From Naematelia aurantialba (lineage: Eukaryota > Basidiomycota > Tremellomycetes > Tremellales > Naemateliaceae), in NCBI GenBank assembly GCA_021527695.1, contig JAKFAO010000001.1, positions 1,426,001-1,490,000 of the forward strand: a DNA stretch of 64,000 bases. Reading direction: 5' to 3'. Shown piece after piece: positions 42,856 through 55,660 of the stretch (the first letter of the stretch is position 1; each line of letters starts with the position of its first letter). The notes under the pieces were generated by a model that was not told where the DNA came from, made no database searches, and saw only the letters and a list, made by a program, of their open reading frames with translations. Made by a program: the position numbers and the translations under genes.

Positions 42856-45643
42856 ATGGCGAATGCTAATTCAACGACCCAGCAGGCGGGACCCGGCTTC
42901 CTCTCGAGACAACTCTACGACTTGCTCACCAGCTCCGGCCCTACAGTCACCAGCTCGTTCGCGCAGTCATCAAAGGGCGTCAGTGTGGCCGATATCGCTG
43001 AGCAGCTGTATGGGCACCATGGGCATGCTGGACACAAGGAAGCTCCGTCTGACGTGACGGACAAGAAGGGTGGACTGGGAGGTATCATGGAGAAGCTGCA
43101 CTTGTCTCACCCAAAACCGTCTGGAGAGAAGGAAGCAGAGTCCTCTGACACGGTTGAGGATGCTGGTCAGGGAGGAAAGAAGGTGCACAACCCCGCAGAA
43201 AAGGCATGGTCGGCTATGCGGCCGCTGAGTCCCACTGAGCTGGTTGAGATCAAGCAATGCGGGAAGTGGGGTGCCGCCGAACCGTCTGAAACGTTCCTCA
43301 ACGTAACTGCTTCCCCACACACCCAAAGTCCGTTACTGATATTGGTTGCAGGTATATGCGCAGGCATTGCTACCGCTTGAGGGTCAACCCCTCAAGGGGC
43401 TCGTTTCTCCCTCTCTGGTAGGGTCGTGCGGGGTTATTCCTTTGAGCATCATCAGCGTCATTCCCGACATCATCCAGGGAGGTCTCATCTTTTGGTCCAC
43501 CTGCAGAAGCTCATCATCTCACAGCACCATGCCGACTTGATAGTCCGAGCCGAACGGGAAATCTTCCTGGCCACCAGTACGTCTTGGCGGGAATTTGTGG
43601 CGCGCTTCCGTTTATGGCTTCCCAGATTACTGGGAAGCGTCCAGCGCTGCACACACCATCACGGACGCCTTCCGGGAGCTCTCCCGCCGTGTTCAAGCAC
43701 GAGGAGGTGCGAAAGTCATCGTCAAGCTCAGCAAGTCTCTTTGCATCGGGCGGCGTTCACCCATAGCTGATATGGTCAGTGTATGATCGGGGCAACCCGT
43801 CGCAAATGATCAGTCCGCATCAATCGGTCGACATCAAGACATACACGGGCGACAAGGTCAAGTTGCCTCACCCCAACGAGGTACCTGGCCTCGAGCTAGA
43901 GGTGCAAAATTACCACGTCCCGCCTGTCGGAACATTCCACTCTAAATACATGATCGTTGATCGTAAAGTGGCTATTCTCAACTCTAATAATATTCAAGAT
44001 CGTGTCAGTCCACTAGGCTCTTGAAGGACTTCGTTAGCTGATAAAATGGACAGGTCAATGTGGAAATGATGACGCACATTGGTTAGCCATCCCACTTCTC
44101 GGAGGACGCTCCCTTGCTGACTCAAAGTAGAGGGACCCATCGTCCAAAGCTTCTATGACATGGCCTTGCAGTCATGGTCCAACCCTATGACTCCTCCCTT
44201 ACCACTTCTCGCGAGCCCACCAACGTATCCCGAGAACCCAACCCAGCAGCACTATTCATTCGGTCGAGACCATCCTGTGCTGTCTGGTAAAGCCGATTTG
44301 GCCGACAGTGCCGACACAGCACGAGATACGCTTGCGAAACATCATGCAGGCACGGAACAGCATGGTGATGAAGCTGAGAGCAAGTGGGACAGCACAAACG
44401 ATGACGAGGCTAAGAGAGTGGATAATCAATTCTCGAATGAGCAGCTCATTACAGACCACCTCAGTCAGTCAACTCGTTCCTGCGTTTTCTGGGCAGATTG
44501 CGGTGCTGAACTTTCCGCAGACACTGGGACAAAGATCAAGGGAACCGATTCGTCGCCTCCTCCGAATGCAGAGAAGTTCAGGCCAGTCGTCCTGCACTCG
44601 CCTCACGACCCAGTCCCGATGGCATTGGTTAATCGCCCTCCTCGCGGAAGTGAGTTGATGGGGCTCACTTCCCAGTCTTAGGCAGTCTAACATGTGCAGG
44701 ACCTGGACATGGAGACACCTATGTCCCACAGGATCAGGCTTGGCTTGCAGGCTTCAAATTCGCAAAGAAAAATGTCTTCATGTTTGTTTGTCTCCACTCT
44801 TGACAAACATTTACTGACTGAGTCACCCTTTCCTCGTCATTCAGCCAAACCCCGACGTTCAATGCCATACCAATCGTGGAAGCCGCGATAGACGCTGTGC
44901 GTCGCGGTATCTTGGTAGAAATCTATGCAGATTTGGGCTTCAATGATGAGGTAGGAGCTTCCTCTTCGTCATGGGCGAACTGCATTGACGCGCCACTCAG
45001 GGCGAACTGTTGCCGTTCCAGGGTGGCACGAACCAGATGGTGTCGACGTCCATGTACGGCCGTCTGTCGCCTGAGGAGCGCAAGCTTCTAAAAATCTACT
45101 GGTATACCGGCAAGGATCAAAAGACGCCCCTCAATGCTAAGGATAAGGTAAGTGGCATGGCGAGACATTCGCCATGGTTGTGAAGCGTAGAGGGTGGATG
45201 TGGCTCACCGTGGTGATAGTCACGAAACTGCCACGTCAAGCTTATGAGTAAGTTGCATTTCCATCGAAGACCCTCTCCCGTTACGCGTTCCGGTTGTGCG
45301 AAAGACCCTCAAAGCAAATATGCTCATGTATCCAACCTGCTCAGTTGTCGACTCGCACATCGGTATCCAGGGGAATGGCAACCAAGACGCGCAATCATGG
45401 TACCACTCGCAAGAGATAAACGTGCTTCTCGACTCTGAGACCATCTGCACCGAGTGGCGCGAGGCGATTGACGCCAACCAAAACACACTGTACTACGGCC
45501 TCGTGGACTCCAAGGACGGGGTATGGCGCGACGCTCAGGGCAAGGAGTTGCCTGGGGTGCCACACTACCCCAGTGGGCCGATGAAGAACCTTGTGGGTGT
45601 CAAAGGCGCGATTGACAGGGTCCGTGGCGAGGGCGGCTTCTAA
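42856..45643 (+). CDS. Phospholipase D family protein with two HKD motifs
   Basis: Probably hydrolyses phosphodiester bonds of membrane phospholipids. Exons: 42856-43302, 43352-about 43480, 43525-43576, 43626-43730, 43780-44003, 44054-44081, 44131-44649, 44700-44781, 44845-44950, 45001-45147, 45220-45247, 45345-45643, giving about 721 aa. HKD motif 1 is HSKYMIVD. Motif 2 is HVKLM|IVD, split by a phase-1 intron. Other family blocks are ATNYWE, VKLMYDRGNP, IQTPTFNA and YGRLSPEERKLLKIYWYTG. The intron 43731-43779 begins GCAAGT (GC-AG type). The exon 2 to exon 3 junction has no good GT donor that keeps all conserved residues. Localisation and substrate are unknown. Confidence 0.85.
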
Positions 45644-46151
45644 GCACTCTTGAGTCCCAATACTGAAGCAGAGCGGGTGAATTTGGGGCTGCGAAAGGAA
45701 AGAACTTGGAAACAACTGTATCTTGTGACAATGCCATGTATGCGCTTTGATGGCAGAGTTTGGCACACACTCGACAGTGTACTGGTACTGGTACCATTCC
45801 TCATCTCGTCTGACAGATGCTTCTGACAGGCATGAGTGCAGTAGACGTGCACACGCTGCATGCTGCAATAGTCTGCACTACGCCAGCATATATAGGATGA
45901 CCCTTGCCGGGTTGCGATCGTAGAGACTGCACCGACTGTGCGGAGGGTCCCTCCGCAGCACAATAGAAGCATCCCTCGCCGTCATTTGCGGTTTCTGAGC
46001 GGACTTGTATATCGCCCTCGCCAAGACAGTTGCCAATCCCTGCCTTAGGGCTCCCAGTCGCAGGCTACGCCAACGCCAAGAGGCGGGAGCCAGGAAGACA
46101 GGGAGGCGGGAAGACAGGGAGGCAGGGAGGCAGGGAGGTGGGAAGCTCAAG
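45644..46151. other. Convergent 3' region with GGGAGGCA repeats
   Basis: Lies between the stop codons of PLD and the WDDDF-motif gene. Positions 46096-46142 hold imperfect tandem repeats of AGACAGGGAGGCGGGA/GGGAGGCA type. No gene is seen. Confidence 0.55.
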
Positions 46152-49100
46152 CTACGGACGGAGAGAACCAAATCCCACCTCAACCTGCTCGACGCGCTTC
46201 CGCCACTCGCCAAGCTTGCCCTCGCATTGTCGCAAATACCCAATCAAGCCCGGCAGGTTCTCAGGCGTGAGCGCTACCATCTCCAGGTCCAGGGCGTCTT
46301 GGTCGCCTTCCTCGGCGTCGGCGTCGGCATCGGCACCTGTATTGGCATACTCATCCGTATGGCCATCGGCGTCTATCTCGTCGCCTCTCATGATATCCCT
46401 AGTGTCTGCATGGGACTGAAGGGACTGGTGACGCTGCTGCTGTTGATGATGCTGCTGCAGATGATGCTGATGCTGCTGCTGGTGCTGAGGGTGCTGCTGC
46501 TGCTGATGCTGCTGCTGACGGTGCTCATGTCGCTGATCCTGGGTACGGGGAAAGACCCAAGCAGGCGCCGAGGCACTACGTTCGGGTGAGTCGTAGGCCT
46601 GACCCGCGCTCGAATACGGGACAGGCGACGTCGGGGTCCTCCCACCCAGGCCACTTGGCGTCACAGCGGCGCCGACCGGCAAGTCCGGATACCCTAATCC
46701 CATGATCCGGGACTTGCGATGGGGTCTCAGCGTGCCGTCCGTGTCTGACAGTTTCGACCCGGCCATCGATGGCGGATTGGCCACGTGCGGCGGATGGGCA
46801 TGTGTCTCGTGCTTGTTGCGGCTGGACGATCTGCGTGCGAGACCAAGACTCCGGCGCGACGCCTGCTTGGCAACGCCGCGGCCTCCGCCTTGCGGCAATC
46901 CATCCACGACTGCTGGTGCATCTGCCGCTGCCCTTCCAGGCACGTCATGCTTGGGCAGCGTCGGGGTACTGGGACCGCTCGACCCGCCCCCGCCCCCGCC
47001 TCGGACGAGCTCTGACCAGCTGCCTGAGCCCGACCCCGATCGGAACATGTGCCGAATGCTGGGCCGAGCAACATGCCCATTGGCCTTTCTGGGACTAGGC
47101 GATCGCCCTCTGTTCGAGGCTCCCCGCCCGCCTAGAGCCGAGAACGACGACGCCGACGCGTTTGCCGGGTTGACAGGGAATCGGAGCTGCTCAAACGACG
47201 CTGTCAGGGGTCTTGTAGGGCTGATCGGTGTTGACGATCCGCTGGGAACAGACTTTGGACCCGTCTGGGGTTGGAGCGATAGAGGCGACGGCCGGTCTTT
47301 TCGTCCGTGGACTTTGGCGGTGGGTGACTTCGGCGCAGGGTTTTTGAGTGAGCGAAGAAAGTCCTTCAGTCCTGCCAGACCTGCTCGGCTAGGCCATCGC
47401 TTCGCGGGTGGTCTCGCTAGGTCCGAGGCAGCGTTTGGTGAAGGGAAACTACCCGACGGGACGATATACGCTGAATCACCCGATCCAGGCATCGTGACGG
47501 TGTGCGTCCGTTCGGTGGATGTTGGAGTCGACCGAGAAAGAATACGCATCGTCTTGCTCCCCGAGTTCTCGCCTTGGTCGCTTTGACTGAACGGGAGCAC
47601 GGAGCTCGCAGCGGAGGAGGCAGACAAGGTGGACGTCTGACGACGGGTAGGAGCAGGACGGCCATTCAGAGGCGCGTGGATCATATCCTTCAGCATGTCG
47701 AGTTGACGTTTCGACAAATCTTGTCGACCCGTGCTTCCTCGCCAATGCTCAGGCGTTGCTCGAGGCGGACCTGCAAGTAGGTCCGTATTCTCAGGATCCG
47801 GCAAGGAGATCTTCCGAGGAACCTTGATATGATCAACATGAGAGTTGGGTAGAGCTAGAGAAACGTTCATGCTGCTAAGCTGAGAGCTGCCCGAGGCCGT
47901 TCTGAGCAATTCGCTGGCGGCATGTGCCTCATCTGAAGCGAGAGTGATTCGGCGCATGCGCGGGGAAGCCGACGGAAGGGTATGAGTCGCCGAGGCCGCT
48001 TGCGTGGTCGTCGAGAGCGCAATGAAGAGCATTGCCATCTCCCACCACTGGGCAAATTCAGTCTCCAACGCCGCAAAGGCAACTTTGGCACTCTCGTTTC
48101 GACCGTACTGAATCTGGGCCATCAGATCCGCATGGGTTTGTAGCAGCGCCTTGAGCGCTATGAGTCATTAGTCCACGAAATGGCTTTAGGCAATAGATGT
48201 AAGCCGAACTCACCCTCGATGCGAGTGGCAAATTGTTTGAACGCCTCGATGCTCTGTCTCACACCCTTTTGCTTCGCCTGAACGTCCCTAGGGATGACGA
48301 AGTCGTTCCAGCTCTGACGTCTCCTCTGACTATCCGTCTTCTTTGTACCTATTTCCTCGGAAGTCGACCCGATGGCTGACCCCTCTACTTGCGGGGTGGG
48401 CGGTGGTTTGAACAGCGAGTTTGGCGCAGAGACTGACATCTCGCGACCTGAATTGGTGTCGTCTTCTGCACCAAATGCTGCTCTCGTGGGCTTCGATGGC
48501 GATCCGGCGACGGTTTCCAATTTCTCTCGCTTGCACTCGTTCGAGGACGATGAAGAATGGGTACCAAAATTGAAACCGCCACTCAGACGGCGACCGTGTT
48601 TCTTAGAAAGGCTGCCAAGACGTTTCATAGTGCTGGCTGCGAATCCGGTCGGGGAGAGCGGTACATTGGGCAAAGGTGCATTCTGCCATGTGACCGTTGG
48701 CGGATCGGAGACCCGGGTCGCTGGCATCGCCGAGACCGGTCTCACTTTCTTGCGTCGCTTAGGGGTCTGCTGATCGCCAGCCTCGGATTCTGATCCTGAA
48801 GCATTCTCACGTCGTACAGGCGCAATCGTTGGGAATGAGATTGAATGGGGTAATGGCGGGGCGTCTAAGCTGTTCGGAAAGCCTAGTCCGGCAGGGTGAT
48901 GGTATGGAGAGCCAGGTGATGGGGAGGGGAGATGAAATCCACGTGAAAACGATCGAGATAACGAAGGGGATTCCATAGGATACTGCTGCTCCGGAGAAAG
49001 TGGTATGGCTGAGGTTCGCATGGGTCGTGCAGATACCTGCCTGGAGAACGCGCTTGGTGGGGTATTTTGCGACTTGTCGGACCAGCGCGACAGACTGGAC

Positions 49101-50241
49101 GTTGATCGGCGCAGCAACGAGGACAATGCGTTGCCGGCTCCCGAGCGGGTAGACGACGACGCCGAAGCAGTCGATGCTTGGCTGGGCGACCGGAGATTTG
49201 AGGGCAGAGGAGGCGGGGGAGGATAAGCCGACATATCTGGGACAAGTTTCCCGCCAACAGACGAGCTTCGTCGACGTCGCTGCTCTGACGGAGCTGTAGG
49301 GATAAGCTGAAGAAGGCTGGCTCACCGATCACAGACGTACCACGGCGCTCAGACGGAAGTCCGGACAACCGTTTCCAGAATTTTGGTTTCTTCTCTTCGT
49401 TTTGCAGTAGTCCTTGACTCGGTGAGAACGGTATCCCAGAGACTCTCACGACATCATGCGCCCGTGCCTCTTTTGACCACTTGGACTTGCTTTTTGAGCG
49501 GTCTAGTCCGGTTGGCAACGGCGGAGGAGGCATCTCTTCACCGGACTTGGATCGAGGAAGAGACGGCAACGCCTGCGATTTTGACGGTGGAGACGTCAAG
49601 GGTTGGGCTACACGGGAAACATCCGGAGAGCTCCGGTTGGCAGCTGGGAGGGAAATTTCCGATGCGGTCCATGGTGTCGAAGGGATAGGAATGAAAGATG
49701 CAGATGGATGGCGTTTGATGAGTTTGTTTCGGGTGATGGTAGCGTTGATCGAGCCGGATCTTGAACGAGTGACAGCCGACGACTTGCGAGATCCTGTTCC
49801 GGTCTGGAAGCCGGGGCTGCGGTTGGTGAGCTTTGGTGGTGGTAGATCTACCGTTGGCGACGGAGAGAGCCTGGGGGGACCAAGTGGCTGGGAAGGCACG
49901 GAAAGAGGCGCGATCCTGGATGACCGGCGGGAAGGAGTGGACGTGAGGGTCGGAGGCGAATCGTCCCAAGATTCCAGGAAGCTGTCGGTAGGGCTCAGTC
50001 TCTTGGGTGTTCTCGGGAGTCCAGATGGCGTGGTTGATTTCACCGGTTGATTGACATCGGGGTCACCGTTTTCCGACGTAAATGCATTTGCTGGCCCGAG
50101 ACCTTGAGTCCTTCGATTTGGCCTGCTGGGAAGGGAAAACTCGAAATCATCATCCCAGTTCTCGACAGCAGCTTTCCGTCGCGGGGCTCGAGAGGTTGCA
50201 GTCTGCGTACTGGTCGATGCTAATGGTCTTGAAGAGGACAT
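46152..50241 (-). CDS. Low-complexity protein with WDDDF motif (1314 aa)
   Basis: Exons: 50241-49326, 49236-48214, 48157-46152. The N-terminus has ENWDDDFEF at about residues 26-34 and a second ESWDDS, recalling short acidic-Trp motifs of septation regulators such as Byr4; this link is weak. Most of the protein is S/P/R-rich. One conserved-looking helical region spans the second intron (SWNDFVIPRDVQAKQKG, then TRIEALKALLQTHADLM, then ALETEFAQWWEMAMLF). Near the C-terminus a CAG/CAC-coded Q/H tract (about 46430-46540) is followed by an acidic stretch and a final helix (LIGYLRQCEGKLGEWRKR). Possibly a cytoskeletal or cell-cycle scaffold; the family is not recognised with confidence. Divergent from the PPR gene. 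Confidence 0.7.
46430..46545. repeat. CTG/GTG-type trinucleotide tract
   Basis: Imperfect CTG/GCT/GTG repeats on the plus strand, read as a Q/H-rich tract (QQQHQQQQHPQHQQ) in the minus-strand gene. Likely length-polymorphic. Confidence 0.8.
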
Positions 50242-50592
50242 GATTTCTGGAGCTGGAAGGAAAGAAGAATTGACGTTCGTCTGTTGTTTTGAGGTTCTTG
50301 TTGATCCAGCTCAAGAGGGACGGTTTGATCACCACTGTGTGTTTCGTTCAAACGAGCAGCGACAGTCCAGGTCCTTCTCTCGTCGTTGGAAGCCCGCTGC
50401 TGGCGATCAGTTTTGAGGACGACTAGAGATCGACATGATAATGAGGACGGTATCGTCCATAGGCATCCAGCAAAGCACAGACCGCTTCTCCCTGTGTGTC
50501 TGAAACGCGTCGTGGAACGGAATCAAATCTCAGAAAATCAAAAACGGAGTCGATCCCATCTCCGCTTTTCTCTGCCGCCGCCAGTTGAAAAT
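50242..50592. promoter_or_regulatory. Shared divergent promoter, WDDDF gene / PPR gene
   Basis: 351 bases between start codons; no motif is singled out. Confidence 0.5.
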
Positions 50593-53500
50593 ATGTTGAA
50601 CTGTCTTTGCTATAGAACCTCATCCTTGACCTCAACCGCTTGCTCGACTATGTTGACGGCTAGACAGAGCTGGGGCCATCTATCACGGCTGGCGATATCC
50701 ACATGCTCTTTCCCTAGTGCTGCTCCTCTGGGAAACTTCGAGCCGAGGCGGTATTACTCTGGCGATCCTGGACCCAGCACCGTGCGCTTGAACAAGCCAA
50801 AATACGGCTCGCGACTGGCTCAGCATGACGGCCAGGCTTTGCGGGGATCTACCTCACGTCTGTCCCAAACTCAGAGTTCAGGATATCTTGGCTCCCGTAA
50901 CTCCAGAAACGGGCCATATTCTGGCCGCCGGGTTTCTGCACCGTCGGCCCAATCTTCGCTTGTAAACCTACGACCACCACTTATGTCGCCAGGACTGCCT
51001 GCAGCGGGGCCAGGCAAACTCACTCTACGGGACACACTCCCTCGTGGCAGCCATAATAATCGCGATAGTCGTGACGGTGGCAACAGGCGTGACAGTCGCG
51101 GGAAGCATGAGAGTGGTACGAAGGGTGCGGGTGTTGGGCCACGCGGTGGGGGTGCCGTTCGGCGGAGACATGTCGCAGCAGAGCAGCAGGTCGATGCTCG
51201 TGGCCGACCCGTACGAGACCGGCCCGCCGGACCTAATCTTGGCGAAAACCCAACTACGTACTCTACCGCCCGTGTCCTCAAGGAATTCCTCGACAAACAC
51301 CCATCGCCCATGTCGGAACAGGATGTAAACGCAGCAGTCAAGATTGTGATTTTCGCTCCAAGGCAGGCACAGAATGCAGTGGTGTACAATATGATGTTGG
51401 CTATGATCGGGAAGGAGAGGAAGCTGGAGAGGATGTACAAGGCTTTCATCGATGTGAGCTCCCTCGAATCTTTCTCCCCGTCTCTTTCCCTCTTTCCCCC
51501 TTTCTTTGGCTTCTTCCCTCTCCCAAACGTCCCCGGCCCGACTGTGGCTGGCCATGTTGAGGAGAGAAGGAAAATCCTATAATCGTGAGGGTGAAAGTGT
51601 TGACATGGGTGCAGATGAAGAAGCGGGGCATTGTTCCAACTTCGCGCACATACGTGACATTGCTGAATGCCTATGCTGGGGTTCCGCACTCCCAGGTCCC
51701 GGCAGACTTTGTCCCGTCCCAACGACCCGAGATGCGAACAATGAACCGCATCTTGGCCATCTACCAAGGATCGCAAGACCATCTGGTCAACATGATCGCC
51801 AAAGTGCAGCAACAACGGAAACTTCGAGCAGCGAAGAAAGATATTGGTCTTGCTGTCCCGTCTTCTCTGTCTGGTGCCGGCTCGCCATCCGGTCAACTTG
51901 AGGTTGAGGATGAAGACGAGGACGCAGAGGATGTGTCATTTGAGGAAGAAGAGATAACGCTTGCCCCGACGAATGCTTACCTCAAGTTACTTGCGCGGTA
52001 TGGCATGTGGAAGGAGATGGATCAGGTGCATTCGAGCATGGACTCTACAGGTCCACTAGCGCCTGACAACATCACCTATTCGACTCTGTTGGCGTCGGTA
52101 CTCAATCGCCATGCGTTACAGTTTATGACGAAACCGCAGCCTCGAAATCCGGATCCTGGACATCCCAATTTGCCACGCGCAACCGAGTTAATCGAGCCTT
52201 TTGAGATCGGACCCTCCGCACGGCTGTTATGGGACCAAGCGGTGCGGCAATTCCATGGCCCCTCTCCGCCGAAAGATACAGGATCCAACAGATATATCGA
52301 CGAGCGACTCGCGGTCCTGGCGCTCCATGCGTTTGTCAAGGCTCGACCGGCGGACCAACGGCTGGCTGTATCGCTTATTCCATTCTTGTGGAACCTTGAG
52401 AGACCAGTTTCCGGCGTCAAGGTCGCTTCGATGGATGCCTCAGGACCTCGTGCCTCTTCGACAACGACCGATCGCGTGACGGAGGGCATTCCCGAGTTCA
52501 TGCAGAACATCCCACCGCTCCGCCTGACCGTCTCGGCGGCGACTTCGATCGTCTCGATCCTTTTCCGATCGAACCAGGCGACTCTAGCATCGGGATATGC
52601 CAAGCAGTTCCTGTCTACTCCTGAAATTCGCAGCCACGCCGACTTTGCATTCCTCAATACATGTGTACACGCATTATCCAACACCGGCGACATTGATGCC
52701 GTCCTTGATATTCTCAACAACTTCCAAGCTCCAAACGGCAAGGAAGGCTGGGCTGCCCACATATGGGCAAACGCACTGACCACGTGTCGGTGGGCTGGCG
52801 ACTGGCCGGCCGCACTTGACATCTGGCGCCGCATGACTCACCTTCGTCTTGGGGTTGAGGAGGGCCAAGATGCCGGCGAGTACAAGTGGAAGACACCGAA
52901 TGGGAAACCGAAGGACATCCGCGGTAGACGATGGCTGAAGCCTGACCCGTGTGACGCGGACGCCAAGGCGCTCTCGCTGTTGCTCAAAACTGCTCTGTCA
53001 TCGCGCACCCTCCCGCACATTCGACAGGCATATCGCGTACTGGCAATGTACAACCTGGATCTGCTGTTGACGATCCCACCTACCGAACTCAAGCTGCCTA
53101 CTGCCGGAGCCGCGCCACTGAAACTGTTATCGCCGCCCCCGCCGGCGAGTATGCCAGCACCTTCGCCGGCGCTCAACAAAGCGCTCGAATGGCGACTACA
53201 GCTAGCAAGGGACGTGCAGAGCGTCGTGGAGCGATTGGTAGAGGGGAATGGGAACGATGATGAGGCTGCGCAAATGCGGCAGATCGCTGGGGAGATGGAG
53301 CGGGTTCTGAGGCGGTTTGGATTCAGGGGAGACGACAAGGGGAAGAGGACCGGAGCAGTGCGTGTAGGACTGGGAGCACGGGTTGGCGCGCGACAAGAGG
53401 GAAAGGACGAGGCGAGGCTGGTAGAGGACCACCCTCGAGAACAGGGACAGGCGGCCACCGCCACGAGGATGGAGGACAATCGCGCCCTCGACGACGACGA

Positions 53501-53666
53501 GATGATGGTTGAGGGCGAGAACGGGAACGGGAACAGCGTGGGTCGATCATGGAAGGGCCAACGGGGGTCTGGCGGTAGGACAACTCGTGCAGTGGGGTCA
53601 GGTCATGGCCTCGCAAGAGGCGGTGTGCGAGGACCGTCTCGCAGGCCACGGCCGAGTTTTCGATAG
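50593..53666 (+). CDS. Pentatricopeptide-repeat protein, probably mitochondrial
   Basis: RNA-binding helical-repeat protein for organellar transcript processing or translation. Exon 1 is 50593-51453, the intron 51454-51614 (branch GTTGACA, GCAG) and exon 2 51615-53666, giving 970 aa. Start ATG 50593 yields a cleavable-type presequence rich in S, T and R (MLNCLCYRTSSLT). After a basic G/R-rich linker, PPR units appear: VVYNMMLAMIGKERKLERMYKAFI, then MKKRGIVPTSRTYVTLLNAY, and more at NAYLKLLARYGMWKEM, FAFLNTCVHALSNTGD and HIWANALTTCRWAGDW. The C-terminus is G/R/E-rich and disordered. Its target RNA is unknown. Confidence 0.85.
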
Positions 53667-54186
53667 CGCGCTTGTTCCACGCTGTACTTTGCGATCCCAT
53701 GATGTACTTTACTCCCATGCCCCGGCCTGTCGACAGGTGGTCACTCGTGTGCATGCATGCGGACGCCATACAGCGGGCTTGAGCCAAGTGAGCCTAGTCC
53801 TACTCGAGCATCTCTATACCTCGCCTCAATGATCTGCAGCACGACATGTCCCGTGCTCGACGTATTCTACAGTCCCAGGTTGACTTATTCTGCAGTACAG
53901 TCCCAGGTTGAACGTTGCAGTTTTTACGGTTGCGAGCTCGGCTGTCGATCCTGACGTCATTTCTCCCCGTTCCTCCTTTCCTCCTTTCCTTCCTTCCTTC
54001 CTTCCCTCTGTGGTTGGGTCACGAGGATGCGTCATGGACCTACGACTCGCATTGCCCATTCCCTCTGGGATGCTCGGCTCTCCCGTCTACTTGTCCTGTT
54101 TGACCACATTGAACATCACATCTATACCGACGACAACACTCACAGCCGCCCGTCACACGTAACAGCATCGACGAACAACAGCCAGC
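53667..54186. other. Intergenic region before the small hydrophilic gene
   Basis: Contains a TTCC-type repeat around 53975-54005 just upstream of the next gene. No gene is seen. Confidence 0.55.
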
Positions 54187-55050
54187 ATGTCTGTGAACCT
54201 CCGAGACACTGAACCGACCCTCGTCGACCACGAGACCAGCGGCGTGGGCAACCAGGGCACCAGCTGGCTGCCTAGTGCCAGCGAGGTCGAGACGACCGTC
54301 GAGCAGAAGGGGTCGAGCCTGTTGGGTGGGTCGACGTTTCTTCTCCCTTGCTTTCTCATCATCTTTCTCCACCCTCTTCTCCTATTCTCCTCTTCTCCTC
54401 TTCTCCACCACCTCTTCATTCTTCTCTCCGCTTCTTTCTCTCCGGAATTTGTTCCCAATCCATTCCCCTTTCTTCCCCCTGCAGCCCGTCCGTATCCACC
54501 GCATCCCATTTCACAACGCTGATATAGAAAACCAGACTCCATCAAGGACACCTTTTCGTCCAACACCAGCTCTGCCGAGAAGACCGGCTCGGAACTGAGG
54601 GGTGAGTTGTCTCGGTTTACTTCGCCCACCAGCCTTCCCACCCTCCCCTCCCTTCCTCCCTCCCTTCAAGCAGCTTCAACCTCCGTTGCAGTACTGAACC
54701 GCAACCACTCTGCTCTACACGTGTCAATGCTGATCTGCCTAGACCAGGTCAACGAGACTCTTAAGCACGGCACGACCGAGCCCGCGGCCCGTAACGATCC
54801 CGACAAGATTGTCGACCGCGTCGAGCAGACTTTCAACGTGAGTCCTGCGTTTGCGTGAGGGTCTCCCGCGCGCGATGGCCTATTTCTCTGGGCTACCTCT
54901 CTCTCTCTCTCTCTCTGTGCGACAGATTTCTTCCCTCTTCCTCGAAAGCCAGTTCCCCTTTCACTAACACTGACGCCAACCACACAGTCTACCGGCAAAG
55001 AGTCGGGAGTAGGCGGACACGACGATGCCGAGCTCGGAACCGGCGTGTAG
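54187..55050 (+). CDS. Small hydrophilic protein (120 aa), possibly stress-related
   Basis: Exons: 54187-54325, 54536-54601, 54743-54837, 54988-55050, joined in frame. The acceptors chosen (CCAG at 54532-54535; CCTAG before 54743) are the ones that keep frame. Composition is rich in E, T, S, G, D and N with no hydrophobic core, like hydrophilins or LEA/Hsp12-type proteins; short amphipathic segments are LLDSIKDTF and VNETLKHG. Homology is not established. The introns (210, 141 and 150 bases) are much longer than the local norm and pyrimidine-rich, with a (CT)9 run near 54898-54916. Confidence 0.6.
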
Positions 55051-55660
55051 TCTGTCTTGTAGTTATACAACCAGACGAGACGTGTAGCGCATCTAAGGCT
55101 GACGAGACATGCATGATGAAATAGCAGTAGCGGGGCAGCAATTGAGCCGGATTCAAGCAGCCGGGATTGTATAGCCACTATTAACGTGAGGCATCTGACC
55201 CCAGACGCAGTCGCAGAGGCTTCATGCCGAACTGTGACAAGACGAAGCCATCAAGTACGATGCCTGGATCAATTAGGAGTCGTAGACTGTGCCGCCCGCA
55301 ATGAGCTGTCAAAGCTTGTCATTGACTGCTTTACACTACACAAGGGGTCACATCCTCCGCCTCGATGGTCGCATCGCGTCTGACAGGATTCAATGTGATT
55401 GATGCATTGCAGTCTAGGCCTCTATACTCGACCGAATTGTGTTATTGACTCCCTGTCCCACACCTTGACTGTAGTGACAGCTTTCTCTTCCGCCACGCCT
55501 CGTACTGTACCCTCAACACTATAGCTACAAAGTTCGACACCCCGACTTGAGCGCGCTGCCCTCTATCGGTGAAGCTCCAGAGCTGTCCTATTGCCTTGCC
55601 TTGAATCACACTCGCTCCCGAGCTGCTACCGCTCCTAAACTCCCACCTCCACGACGCACT
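55051..55660. other. Convergent 3' region, small gene / GPD
   Basis: About 610 bases between stop codons with no supported gene. The small plus-strand frames lack family features. Confidence 0.5.

Noticed and set aside
46702..47586. 294-codon plus-strand frame opposite the WDDDF gene
   Set aside because: Complement of S/P/G-rich minus-strand coding sequence, which often leaves the opposite strand open.
50871..51896. 341-codon minus-strand frame over the PPR gene
   Set aside because: Crosses the PPR intron and both exons; the plus strand has clear PPR signatures.
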